Below are positions 11,052 through 22,685 of a stretch of 64,000 nt of DNA, piece by piece; within the stretch, counting starts at the first letter, position 1, and every line of letters starts with the position of its first letter. The stretch is from Porodaedalea pini (lineage: Eukaryota; Basidiomycota; Agaricomycetes; Hymenochaetales; Hymenochaetaceae). The DNA lies in contig NBAY01000113.1 in the NCBI GenBank assembly GCA_002794775.1, positions 1 through 64,000 on the forward strand, given 5' to 3'. A model generated the notes under the pieces. The model worked only from the letters and a program-made list of their open reading frames with translations. It searched no databases and was not told the DNA's origin. The position numbers and the translations under genes are program-made.

Positions 11052-14000
11052 ATGTCGTACAGTTGTAGTGGTCCTGGGTGCCTGCATACGTCCATGGGAA
11101 TGAATGGCCTCGGTCGTCATGAAGCTGCTTGTCTTTACGTTCAGGCTGAAGCAAAGCGAGTATTGCTTGATGCGAAGGAGATATGAAAGAAAGCCAAGAA
11201 GGTGAAGCTCTCGCATGGAGTACGTGTTGTCTTGCTTCTCTTCACTTAAGTCTAGATTACTCAATTTTTTTAAAAAATGTAGTCGGCCTCCTTCGCTGAG
11301 ACTTATGACGATACGGGTGTGGCGCCCGACTTTGGCCCTGACCTCGATCCCGCTGAAAGTGCGCCCAGCCATCCTCTTGCTGTGCCTGACCCACCGACTC
11401 TATCGGCGGCCGGCCACGTTGTACGCTGACATGTACTTCCTGCCCGTTATCAGGACGCGTTACCTGATGTTCCTACCAGTGCAGCCGTGATTCAAGCAAA
11501 CTCTAGCACGGAAGAAACAGCAGCCAATTCGGGAGACCCAGAGGCTGTGGATGATACTCCTTCCCACCTATTCCGATCTGAACGCAACAAGTTTGGATTG
11601 TGTAAGGTCTTCAGATGTATCTCTTGTCCGGAAGCCCCCGCTGTAGGAAACGTGTATGATAGGGAGCCCTCGCCTGCGGATCGAGGCGTGCAAGGAAATC
11701 CGTTTGCCCCGCATCCAAATTTATCCTCATTTCTTTTCAACCAATGGTTTTGGTCGGGGTCCCTTACTAAAACACTTGAGGACGCAGAACGGCTTCAAGC
11801 TCTAATAGGCTCGGATGACTTCATCGCGAAAGACGTTCTTGAAATGAATATACGGAAGGTCACCAAGCAGCTTCGAAACAGCTCTCTAGACGAGTTTTTT
11901 GACCCCCGTGATGGTTGGATGCAAAGTGGTCTGAAGATACGTGTGCCGCTTGGACACTTGCATCCTGAAGCACCGAGTTGCCTTGATTTCGAAATTAACG
12001 AGTTCCTTCATCAACCGTTGGTCGCTGTCATTCGGTTCGTGTTCGAGAGCAAAGAGAAGAGCGCAGGTTTTTGTTACGAGCCTTACGAGCTTAGGATTCA
12101 GTCACCGCACGGAGGCGAGGAGCAGACAGTCCATGGGGAATTATATTGGTCGAAGAAGTTTTCATGACGCACACGAGGAAGTGCAACGTCTCCCCGGGAC
12201 TCTGGCGACGATCTTCCAAGAGCCGTCATTGCAATGCAGCTATGGTCGGATGGAATGTCGGCCGCAAAGTTTGGCAGCGCAAAACTCTGGCCCGCGTATC
12301 TCCAGTTTGGCAACCAGTCGAAGTACGAGCGAAGAAAGTCTGGAGCATGTCATCATATTGCTCATATACCTTCCGTAAGCGAGTTGTCTCTTGAAGATTG
12401 GACTTTTCATCTCATTATTTCGTTCATAGCTTCTGGGTGATTTCAATGACTTCGTTCAACATCATGCACAGGGAAATCCGGCATCAAACACACTTCAGAC
12501 ACATTGCGGCGAGAAGTAATGCACAGCGTATGGAAAACTATGCTGGACGATGAATTTCTTCATGCATGGAAACACGGCATGGTCGTCCGCTGCGGCGATG
12601 GGGTGACACGACATTTGTATCCTCGCATCTTCACTTACTCTGCGGATTACCCTGAAAAGTACATATCGTTCGATTCATATGGATGACAAACTAAGTATTC
12701 TTGCAGAGTTCTGCTTGCGACAATGAAGCACTTAGGAAAGTGCCCGTGCCCCTGTTGTCTTGTGGAGAGTGGTGCAATATCGTCTTTGGGTAAACACGCA
12801 GACTCTCGAAACCCGAATCAAGCATGCTCGAGTTGACGATACATGGCGCCGTCGTAAAGTAGAAGTCGCTCGGGACATCATCTATAATAAACGTCGGCAT
12901 GTTGCAAATGCAAGTGTCGGTCGGCTTTTAGACGCGCAATCGCTCACGCCTGTTGAAGTGAGTTCGCTCGGTTCAATATGGAGGTCTTACAGACTCTGAC
13001 GCGTCTCTAGAATGCTTTTTCTGCAAGGTTGGGTCCCCTCGGTTTTCGATTACCATTCCATGCTCATGGTTGATGTCATGCACGAGTGGGAGGTTGGCGT
13101 ATGGTGGCAGATTTTCACTCATCTCGTTCGCATTCTTGATACTTTCACATATGCTCGATTGAACAAGGTGCATGAGCTAGACAGAAGGTTAGTGCTTGTT
13201 GATGAAAATGTTAAATGGAAGGCTCTTCTCATGACTCAGTAGGGTCCAATGTATACCTCCTTTTTCGGATGCGATACGAACATACAAAGGAAACATATCA
13301 GAGATGAAACAAATGACTGCGTACAGCTTCGAAGACCTTTTACAGGTGAGCAAGCAAAGGCAGAAACAAAAACAGTAGCTTAACATCTCCCCGCATAGTG
13401 TGCATTACCAGTGTTCGAGGGACTTCTACCAGAACCTCACGAGTCCATCGTTCGCGAACTCCTATATCGCGCGGCAACCGTCCATGCACTCGCAAAGCTC
13501 CATATGCACACTGATGCTACAGTCGCAGCGTTGGACAGTGAAACGAAGCGATTCAGTACTGCGCTGCGAAGCTTCAATGACAAGACATGTTCTGCCTTCA
13601 TGACCAACGAACTTCCATCAGAATCCCAGAAGCGACTGCGCAGATCGCGCCGCAAGATGATGGGAGGTGATACCAATACCGCAGACTTGATACGTCCCAC
13701 AGTGAAGAAGTCCTTCAATATAAATACGTCCAAGATCCATGCCCTTGGGGACTACGCACATCACGTTCTCATGTTCGGGACAACCGACTCGTATAGCACT
13801 TCCATTGTCAGACACTTCTCTTCATTTTTGAGACCCAACATTTACTCACTTTGCAACGTCAGGGTGAAACTGAGCACAAACAGTCGAGACAAAATTACTT
13901 AAGAACGAACCGCGTGAACTTTGTTTCGACAAGTGACAGAAATTCAATGCATCCAGTCTAATCTTGCTCACATGGCGGAAAAGTTCAACAAGTCTGCACC

Positions 14001-15162
14001 CAAAATTCCACTGGACGCCATCGACGACGGTTTAGATGACGATAATGTGCGCTACTGCATAGCAGCGAGGGGAATGATGGATACCATTAGATCATGGTTG
14101 CGTTGGAATGATTACGATCCCGCATTGATTGTAAGATTGCTGTTTTTCAGAATAACATATGACTGACATTTGCTCAGGATTTTGAAGAATTATTATTAAA
14201 TCACATTTTTGCTCGGTTGAAGAACTTTGATTGTGATGATGATGAACTTCACTTCTCGACTGTTGATCGAGAGGACGTCATCATTAAAGACGATAAGATG
14301 TACGAGCACAAACGTCTACGCATCAACTACATGATGTATGATATGCAGCGGGAACATGATTCTATTAATCCTACCTCCATTACTTCAGATGTCATGCTTC
14401 TATCGAGGGACTCGGATGCTGTCTCAAAGTCTATATCACCATTCTGGTACACTCGAGTGATTGGGATATATCATGTCGATGCACGGCTCAGGAGCAATGG
14501 AGACACGGCACCAAGTCGTTTGGATTTCCTGTGGGTTTGTTGGTTCGGCCGAGCCATGGAAGATAGGTTTGGCGATGATGCCTGTTGATTGGAATGCATA
14601 AGATTCATTACAAGGGAAGACGAGTCCCCGCCATTTGGTTTTGTAGATCCAGCTGCCGTCATTCGCGCTGCCCATTTAATTCCTGCATTCCATTACAGAC
14701 GCACAGATGTGCTCCTGTCTCCATCTTATCTAGCTCGAATCAAAGAACCGAACGATATTATAACAGACTGGGAATCGTTCTACATGAATAAGTAGGTCAC
14801 AATTGCCTTATCTCCCATTGGACTGAAACTGATAGATGTACAGATTTGCCGACTGTGATTTATTCATGCATCACCGAGGTGGTGGAGTAGGCCACACCAC
14901 AGCACACAATGCCGAGAACGCGAACCACGTACCAGCAGACTTGTATAGCAAGCTGGGCATACGCCGCTCTGATGAAGAAGATGATGAGATGGACGTTGAA
15001 CCTGCAGAAGAAGTTGAGACTTTGCTCGAGCGCATTCAAAGTGAAGTGGGAGATGACGGACATGATAGTGAAGGCAGAGATGAGGAAACGGAAGACTCTG
15101 AGTCTGAAGGATCGGTACTGGACAATGAATCTGCTGATGAGGAGATGCCAGTCCAAAATTAA
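11052..15162 (+). pseudogene. Plavaka-type (CACTA superfamily) transposase, decayed
   Basis: A multi-exon transposase gene of the kind common in mushrooms. It opens with a C2H2-like finger (CSGPGCLHTS...GLGRHEAAC). Family landmarks follow: LWPAYLQFGNQSKY, VVRCGDGVTRHLYPR, YSADYPEK, HLGKCPCPCCLV, VDVMHEWEVGVWW, CALPVFEGLLPEPH, HALAKLHMHTD, HALGDYAHHVLMFGTTD, FWYTRVIGIYHVDA, LDFLWVCWFGR, DVLLSPSYLARI and HHRGGGVGH, then an acidic tail. Introns can be placed at 12379, 12660, 12960, 13189, 13348 and 14131. It is dead: in-frame TGA codons lie at 11184, 11427 and 14586. Frameshifts are needed near 12810 (after the CPCPCC motif), near 13035 (before VDVMHEW) and near 13925. The family role is DNA cut-and-paste transposition; this copy cannot make transposase. 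I did not find the element's ends. Confidence 0.85.
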
Positions 15163-15181
15163 TCGGGCACTCTGTCTCCTT

Positions 15182-15556
15182 GAGTAGTCCGAGGTGCCAT
15201 CATGATTGGCAGACGAAGGAAGGTGTGGATTATACTCTTGATGAGAGCCATTGTGATGAGTTGGCATCTGTGACACCAGAAGAAGGCAAGCAGAGCAGCT
15301 GTTGTTTCATGAGATTCGGGGAAGCAATGACATGGCAAGGCCTGTGCCAATGGGACTGGGTGCGTGAGCCTGAGGAGACTGAACCTGCATGGGCTAGCTG
15401 CGTGCAGAGATCACAGCCAGTGAGATGACGGATGCATAAGCCAATGACAGATGGCTGGAGCCGATGGAGTAGTACTCAGAATGAGAATCGTAACTTGAAT
15501 AGTCCGAGGTGCCGTTATGATTGGCAGATGAAGGAGGGTGTGGATTATACTCTTTG
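15182..15556 (+). repeat. Pair of ~60-bp direct repeats 3' of the Plavaka relic
   Basis: The sequence AGTCCGAGGTGCC...TGATTGGCAGA...GGTGTGGATTATACTCTT occurs at about 15182-15240 and again at 15497-15556, roughly 85-90% identical and in the same orientation. CACTA-type transposons carry subterminal repeats, so these may be part of the transposon's right end. That is inference, since no matching copy is seen on the left side. Confidence 0.55.
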
Positions 15557-16548
15557 AGCGAGATGTTGCCTGAGCCGCTTCACAATAGTCTGAGGGAATG
15601 TCTGACGGCTGTCAGATGGCTGATGCCTGTGCGAATTTACCAACGAGTTCGAATGAATACTTCAAGGAGGCTTGATTGTAGAAAGACTTCGAGCAGGCAG
15701 TCATCATTTCATATGCTGAGGCAGACTCTGAGCTGACAGTGAAGAGTAGTTTCGGAATGTAGGAAGTTGAACGCATCTGGCTGCTCGATGATGAGCGATT
15801 GCAGCAGGTAAGGGTCGAAGCCTGCAAGAGATGAGTCGAGTTCAGACTTGAAGAGATCGGGGTGAGGTGCGAGGATGTCAGACGGGCTCGTGAAAGATGA
15901 AAAGTCGATTTGCTAGGACTCCGATGATAAGCTAACAATTGGAGTCGAAGGTTCCTTTGTTGTACAAGATCATAAACTACTTTCTTTTCAAGTTCACGCT
16001 GCGCCCCCACCTTGCCAACTCGTCAACGTACTTCTTGAGTGACAATGACGAGAATCCTCTCATTATCTATAGTCGCATTTCAGTCGAATGGTGGATGATT
16101 TTGTGACAGTTGGACGCACCATTCAAAACTTGATTCTCATTTTCTTTCCTCCAGGATTTCCCTTTTTTTCGATTCGAGGCGGCGGTACCTGTGCAAGTAT
16201 GTGGATGGTGAGAACTGTTGTACAGATGCAAGGGCAAGCTTGAATACTGACTATACGATTTTGATCGGCTGGCCACGTGCGATTGGGCTTCGTGTCCGCC
16301 TTCTTCTGTACTTGTGTTGGTAAGGTGATCTTGCCCATGTGTAAATTGAGCGTAGCTAAGAAATGACAGATGTATGGGCCCTTGAATGACAGCGAGCTCG
16401 AGCTGAGGCGTGCCCGGAACCATATGCTTGATTTGGTGAGCATGCTATGCACATTTCTTAACTTAAGAAGCTCAAAACTAACTTTTTAGCATTTCAACGA
16501 GTTCTCGGTATGCCGACAACTCCGTAATATTCTCCAGATACCAGCTGA
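15557..16548. other. Intergenic, no gene seen
   Basis: I see no coding blocks with motifs. The missing first exon and start codon of the KU70 fragment should lie at the right end of this stretch, but no plausible N-terminal KU70 sequence is visible. Confidence 0.4.
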
Positions 16549-17428
16549 ATCATTTCTGTGTCTTATGACACGTGCTGTCAGTTCTTTGAAGGCAAACACA
16601 ATGTTGTTCTCTTTGCAATTGACTGTTCGGAGTCAATGCAAGCGCTTCATGATGACCCGAACAAAGAAGGCGCACAGACCTCCCACCTACTTGCTGCACT
16701 CGAGGCCGATATGCAAATTCAGAAGCGGAAGGTTGTCAGGCCAAATGACACTGCTGGGATTTTACTTTTCAATACCGTGAGAAGCTCTCAAACTCCCACA
16801 TATACCACACTGTACTGAGCATCTCAAAGTCTCACAAGAAAGAAAATACGGTGCACGGAGCTACAGAGTACAAAGAATAGGACATTTGTATACGAGCCTG
16901 TAGGACAGATTGATGCCCCAAAGATTCAAAATCTTATCCAGCTCCTTTACGGTGCGTTATACTTCGACTCGCAGTTGTATGTTAAGCGATTGCTGATCCA
17001 TTCCTCTCAAATGTATCTAGAGGCAAAGGATAACCATAAGTGGCTTCGTTACGAGTATCCACCATCAGAGAATTGTGTCCCCATGGGTGATGTCTTTACG
17101 AGCTGTAACTGGGCCTTACGAGATGGGTAAGTGTTGCCTATCTGTATAGGCTCATTTGCATAAAACAACTTTTTTCTACCAGAGCTCCAAAATCTGGCAT
17201 CAAGTGTCTTTTCCTCATTACTGATGAAGACGACCCTCATCCTGGCACGAAGAACGCTCAACTTGTCACGTCTGCTCAAACGACACTTTTGGTAGCACTT
17301 GAGTTAGCATTGCATTTGTTTGACGCCATGAACACTTTGCTTAGGACTTGACTCAAGCGGGTGTCTCCATTGAACCATTCTTCATCAGCATGGAGGAGAG
17401 GCCATTCGACCCTACCAAGTTCTATTCG
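16549..17428 (+). pseudogene. KU70: KU70 N-terminal (vWA domain) fragment
   Basis: Five exon blocks: 16549-16776, 16843-16951, 17021-17126, 17183-17291 and 17345-17428. They join in phase with GT-AG introns and encode the start of KU70, the DNA-end-binding partner of KU80 in non-homologous end joining. Diagnostic stretches are FEGKHNVVLFAIDCSESM, TAGILLFNT, NCVPMGDVFTSCNWALRDG, KCLFLITDEDDPHPGT and ISMEERPFDPTKFYS. These cover only the von Willebrand A-like domain. The ring-forming Ku core and SAP domains, about two thirds of the protein, are absent, and no start codon precedes the first block (a TGA lies at 16546). No stop occurs inside the blocks. After 17428 the reading no longer looks like KU70, and 200 bp later the LTR of element X begins. 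A complete copy elsewhere is likely. Confidence 0.85.
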
Positions 17429-17629
17429 GTGCGGCTTTCTTCCTTCTCTCTTCAAGTTCTGGCATTCTCACTGAAACATGTGAGATCATAACGTGATATA
17501 GCCAAGAGGGGATATCTCGCCGTGGTTGTGTTTTCCAGTGAAAGTTGCACAGCCGCTGATCTCCCCCGCCCAGCCTTATAAACTGGTTAGGTGTTACTAT
17601 GCTCCTTTCTGTATTTGAACACTCACCGC

Positions 17630-19930
17630 TGTAGCGCTCTGCGCTCGCCTACGCGCCAGCCGGCCCCTACAGTCAAGGAAACGGAATCCCGACTTGGACC
17701 AGAGTCCCGAGGCGGGATGCGGACCAATCCCGCCGGCAGCCGACAGGACCACTCCCAACAAAAGCGAAAGTCCCGCAGGACTGGACGACTCGCACCCCAG
17801 AATCCTCCAGTTTCCGATAAATCCCTTGGCGCAGGTACGCCACACCAATGCACAAAGCCCTCATCCCGACTCAAAAAGCCGACCGAGCCCGATTCCGCCC
17901 TGACCGATGAGCACAAAACCCTCAGAATCACTGACCGCCAACATCCCGATGGCGCGAGGCGACGGGAGTGGAGGATACCACTAGTCGGACGAGCCAAAAG
18001 GACTCTGGGAAGCACCCCATTTCTCTTTTCATGATCATTTGCCGTCAGCATCTTATCGATTTCGGACATGTCAGATGTTCCCGACCACATATCGTCGGGC
18101 ATCCCACAGTTTCACGTCCTGCACGAGGCTCAACCCTCGTTGCCCTCTCTAGTACAGTAAACGTATTTATAGGAAAGCATGTAGTGCATCGTTCGAGGGA
18201 ATAGACGACCTCTGACTCCTCCTATCTAAATCCCGGCCTGTCTGCCCCACCTCAACCCAGCGGAAACTGTCCCGACCCGAATCGCCTCTCCGCCGCCAGT
18301 CCCGCCACTGCGTGGACATCAGCCTAATCTTGCCTATATCTATTTTGATATCTTACTCGTACCCGAATCACCTGGGGCCGCCCCTCTACTGACCTCCTCC
18401 TATACCACATCTGCCTCCCCGTATCCCGCCTTCACTGAACCGTCCACTCCAACCCTCCCCGCTGTGGAGATCCCGATGCCGCTGGCCTCGGAATCGGCTC
18501 TATTAGGTTCGAATCGACTCAGGACAGTCTTACAAGTATCCCCGACGCATTTCAGGACAGTTTCAGTGTTTGGCAGTATTAACTCGACGCATACAGCTTG
18601 GTTCTGCACCGGTGAGCCACTGAAGTCCGTTTTGGGTCACATCTGGTATTGTTCCGAGCCTCCCGAAGCTTAATTACTCATGTTCTCGAGTTATGGCTCC
18701 GAGTTCCGGCTATTTGGTGTTGTTTGGCTAGAGCCTCCGGTCTGTCTTTGTGTCCTTTGTACGCCGCTCAGAGGCTCAACCCTCTGTTGGTTATTTAAAC
18801 ACTCATGTAAATGTCTCAAAAATACAAGTTTAGTTCCCCTGAGTCAGTCCCAGTCTTTAGTTCTCGTCTCCGTTGCCGTTCAGTGTCGTTCCGTCCGTTC
18901 CGTCCGTTCCGTCTCGAGTCCCGTTTTCGGCCAAATCTTGCTTTCGCTATATCGCCCTCAGTTCTTATCCGTTTCCCGAGCTCTCTTCATATTCTTAATC
19001 TCGTCGAAAATCGCTTTCGAACACTGTCTTTTCTTGCACGATTCCGAGCCCGCGTCATAGAGCTACGAAAATAGCTTTTGGTTCCGGGAGTTCCGTGCGT
19101 TCCGCCAGCCGCAACCAGTGCAACTGCTATATCTCCGTCAATTCTGCATCGCGTCTCGAGGTCTTTTCAGATTCAGAATCGTCTCGACGAATAGTATCGA
19201 TTCCTGTCTTCACTGGCGAGTTTCCGAGCCCGGGTTGTCAAGATCATAGTTGCTCTTTGTTCTCCGACCACATTTAGGCACGTTTTGCCGGTCGTCCTTT
19301 GTACTCGCGTCCTCGAGTCGACACCTAGCCCCGAGTATTCCCCTACACTTCCCTACACTTCCTGACACTATCCCCTCCATCAGACACATTAGAGTGAACC
19401 CCCAGTGGCCGAACTCAACCAGGTCCGAGTCTGTCAGTAGACCGTACCGTAACCTTTCACCGCGTAGTCGTTGGCAAGCGGCATAACATCTGGTTTATTC
19501 CACCTCGCTCTCCGGGAGAAGCTCTCCCACAGGCAGTGCATAGACATCACCGAAACGCCCCACTCCCGCACCCACTCCCGCTCCCTGGGTTCTCGGCGCC
19601 CAACTACCCTAAGCCCCAGTCCACAGTTCCAGACTCTTCTCCGGAGAGTGGGCAGACTCGCAGGGCCCCATCCACACCTATCGACGGCTCGGGCCCCCCC
19701 TTCCCGAGACCTCCACCACCGAGTGAACTCCACTTCCCGCTTCCCGCATCCCGCCGCTGGGACACATCCCGCCACTTGTCACTCTGTCCGTCTTCCATGG
19801 TTGAAAGACCTTGTCCTGTGTTTGATTTGATTCCCTCGTTCTTTGAGACACCGCAGAACCCTCTTTGGGGACGATCGAGAGGTTTAAAGCCCTCACTAAC
19901 CCTTCGGACAGGAGTCTGCATAGCACTACA
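17630..19930 (+). repeat. 5' LTR of element X (interrupted by Y)
   Basis: About 1300 bp of LTR in two pieces, 17630-18462 and 19464-19930, separated by solo LTR Y plus its CCGC duplication. The termini are TGTAG and CTACA. It matches the 3' LTR at 32659-40197, which lacks 12 bp near 19570 and lacks Y. The short ORFs in it are shadows of noncoding LTR sequence. Confidence 0.85.
18463..19459 (+). mobile_element. Solo LTR Y inserted in the X 5' LTR
   Basis: 997 bp starting TGTGGAG and ending CTTTCA, flanked by CCGC on both sides (18459-18462 and 19460-19463). The other X LTR is the empty site: it reads straight through CCCCGCGTAG at 33486-33495. A near-identical copy in opposite orientation lies at 21688-22685. 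No internal genes remain, as expected after LTR-LTR recombination. Confidence 0.85.
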
Positions 19931-19932
19931 AC

Positions 19933-19949
19933 TGGAGCCCACTGCGAGG
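19933..19949 (+). other. Primer-binding site of element X (tRNA type)
   Basis: TGGAGCCCACTGCGAGG begins two bases after the 5' LTR end (CTACA, 19930). The TGG opening is complementary to the CCA tail of a tRNA, and the remainder would pair with an acceptor stem and T-stem. The tRNA identity was not determined. This contrasts with the self-priming site of G3. Confidence 0.6.
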
Positions 19950-20209
19950 GGGTCACAGTGCCTCGTCAAATCAGCTCAAGCTCTAATCAACCGCCGCTCC
20001 GGCGCTCAGACCGACTCACCCCAAAAGCGGGACCCTCCCAACCAAACCTCCCACCTCATCTGTATCACGTCGCAGCCCACATTTCGGAATCGGCTTGTCG
20101 TCGAAGTAGCTTGACATTGACGGACACGCGTATACCTGGTGGTTTTGAAGAGGAAACGCCTTTAGCGCCAGCCCAGAAGAACGCGCTGTCGTATGCCAAA
20201 ACTGTTTGA

Positions 20210-21420
20210 CTATTCAAGACTAGCCTTACAACACATGGATCAGATGGCCATTATTCAAATATTAAATTCTAGTCACTTAGAATTCACATGGCAGAATTAC
20301 CCCAGATCTCAGAAATTTTAATTAATTCAAAACAATTCATCGCTAACCGGGGGTATTAACCACTGCAAGGCACTAGAATGAAGGTACCAAATAGGCAATA
20401 TAAATCTAGATACATGGCAAGGTCCCCGATCAAATTAAACCAAAAGAAAATATGAAAGTTCAGAAGATGAATAGCTGAAAGTAATAAATTATTCTGTTAT
20501 CATGCATATTGTTGCATGGATATGTCAGCATTCCCACTGAAGTTTATGTAATATTATGGAAGGGAATAACAAGGAATAACAGATGCAAAACAATGGAAAA
20601 GCCTAGATCACATTCACAATGAATCTAGAACTTAGAGGATCTAGGTTTGGATCACTCTCTAATGGAAATTGGGAAGGATCTAGAAAACAAAGAAAGGCTG
20701 TGCATAGATTTGATTGGTTCAGTCTAGAACACAGTAGAATTCTGGCTTAAAGTAGGCCAGAAACATATGGAAAGATCTAGTTATGGGAGCTAGAATATGT
20801 TGGAATGTACCAGAACATTTTGGTGGTGGTCTGGAATGATATGTAAAGGTTGAGAAGGTTCTGGAACAAGTATGTCCAGACTTCTAGACCTATTTATAGA
20901 ACACAGAAAATAGTATAAAGGAAGGGCCTCAGAGCTGCTAGCAGAGAGAAGCAGATGGAAAATTCCCCAATAAGACAGACAGCTAAGTGAATTGTCACCC
21001 AAGAGAGATACTCACTGGAGTATTCTAATAAGGTAATTCTCAGCTAACTGACAGCAAACTAACCCTCTATAGCTAGCTAGTGACCAGGTCCAACCTAATT
21101 AGCCAAACTCAAACCTAAGTGTGAAAATCAGCAAGTAGTTGCTTGAGTTAAGGAAATTCAAGTATTCAGTAAAAGAGACTCAGTGAAAGTCTAAAGTAAA
21201 AGCTGGAAATCCTTGGTGGATTACTCAAGATCTTCAAGAAAGGAAATTGGTAAAGTGAATTAGGATATCTTAAACTGCTAACTTTTACAGGTTACAATCT
21301 ATCAGTACAAGAAATCAAAATCCCTAGTAAAACGAACAACTGGGAAAAGTTTTGACTTAACGACTAGTCCATTCAACCCCAGTGGAACTGCAATCAACAA
21401 GATTCACTATTTGATCTTAC
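20210..21420. other. AT-rich block splitting X gag
   Basis: About 1.2 kb of AT-rich DNA with many CTAGAA/TCTAGA-like words and a TATTTATAG box. It is sharply different from the GC-rich TCCCG-containing DNA on both sides. It interrupts gag and has no coding frame. The edges can be drawn as TGTTTGAC and TTGCA, but I found no target duplication, so the type of insertion is unresolved. Confidence 0.5.
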
Positions 21421-21687
21421 TTGCAGTACCAGCAAGACAGCGTGGCCCCTAATACTGTCGAAGGCGCAGCTGGCGCCTGTCCAGACCAAACCGAAGGCGC
21501 AGCCGGCGTCTACTCAGACCGAGTCACCCCCGCCGCAGTCCCCCTATTCTTCCCTCTCGTCGCTGACACCGCCAGCCTCTCCTTGTCCCTCCCCTCCACC
21601 ATCTCCAGCCCCTCAAATGAACGACGACCTCGAGGTCGAGCTGGCCATTACTACATTCCCGCTGCTTTTGCCAACTACGGAAAGCGG

Positions 21688-22685
21688 TGAAAGGTGACTG
21701 TACGGGTCTACAGGCAGACTCGGACCTGGTTGAGTTCGGCCACTGGGGGTTCACTCTAATGTGTCTGATGGAGGGGATAGTGTCAGGAAGTGTGGGGAAG
21801 TGTAATAGAATACTCGGGGCTAGGTGTCGACTCGAGGACACGAGTACAAAGGACGACTGGCAAAATGTGCCTAAATGCGGTCAGAGAACAAAGAGCAACT
21901 ATGATCTTGACAACCCGGGCTCGGAAACTCGCCAGTGAAGACAGGAATCGATACTATTCGTCGAGACGATTCTGAATCTGAAAAGACCTCGAGACGCGAT
22001 GCAGAATTGACGGAGATATAGCAGTTGCACTGGTTGCGGCTGGCGGAACGCACGGAACTCCCGGAACCAAAAGCTATTTTCGTAGCTCTATGACGCAGGC
22101 TCGGAATCGTGCAAGAAAAGACAGTGTTCGAAAGCGATTTTCGACGAGATTAAGAATATGAAGAGAGCTCGGGAAACGGATAAGAACTGAGGGCGATATA
22201 GCGAAAGCAAGATTTGGCCGAAAACGGGACTCGAGACGGAACGGACGGAACGGACGGAACGACACTGAACGGCAACGGAGACGAGAACTAAAGACTGGGA
22301 CTGACTCAGGGGAACTAAACTTGTATTTTTGAGACATTTACATGAGTGTTTAAATAACCAACAGAGGGTTGAGCCTCTGAGCGGCATACAAAGGACACAA
22401 AGACAGACCGGAGGCTCTAGCCAAACAACACCAAATAGCCGGAACTCGGAGCCGTAACTCGAGAACATGAGTAATTAAGCTTCGGGAGGCTCGGAACAAT
22501 ACCAGATGTGACCCAAAACGGACTTCAGTGGCTCACCGGTGCAGAACCAAGCTGTATGCGTCGAGTTAATACTGCCAAACACTGAAACTGTCCTGAAATG
22601 CGTCGGGGATACTTGTAAGACTGTCCTGAGTCGAGTCGAACCTAATAGAGCCGATTCCGAGGCCAGCGGCATCGGGATCTCCACA
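21688..22685 (-). mobile_element. Solo LTR Y', inverted, inserted in X gag
   Basis: 998 bp, the reverse complement of Y (18463-19459) with scattered differences. It is flanked by GCGG on both sides (21684-21687 and 22686-22689), the same target read on the other strand. Insertion plus duplication is 1002 bp, a multiple of three. Confidence 0.85.

Noticed and set aside
17632..18204. Paired ORFs at 17.6-18.2 kb and 32.7-33.2 kb as gene duplicates
   Set aside because: They are the two LTRs of element X.
18680..19486. ORFs repeated at 18.7-19.5 kb (+) and 22.0-22.5 kb (-) as paired genes
   Set aside because: They are the two copies of solo LTR Y/Y'; their identical peptides come from repeated noncoding DNA.
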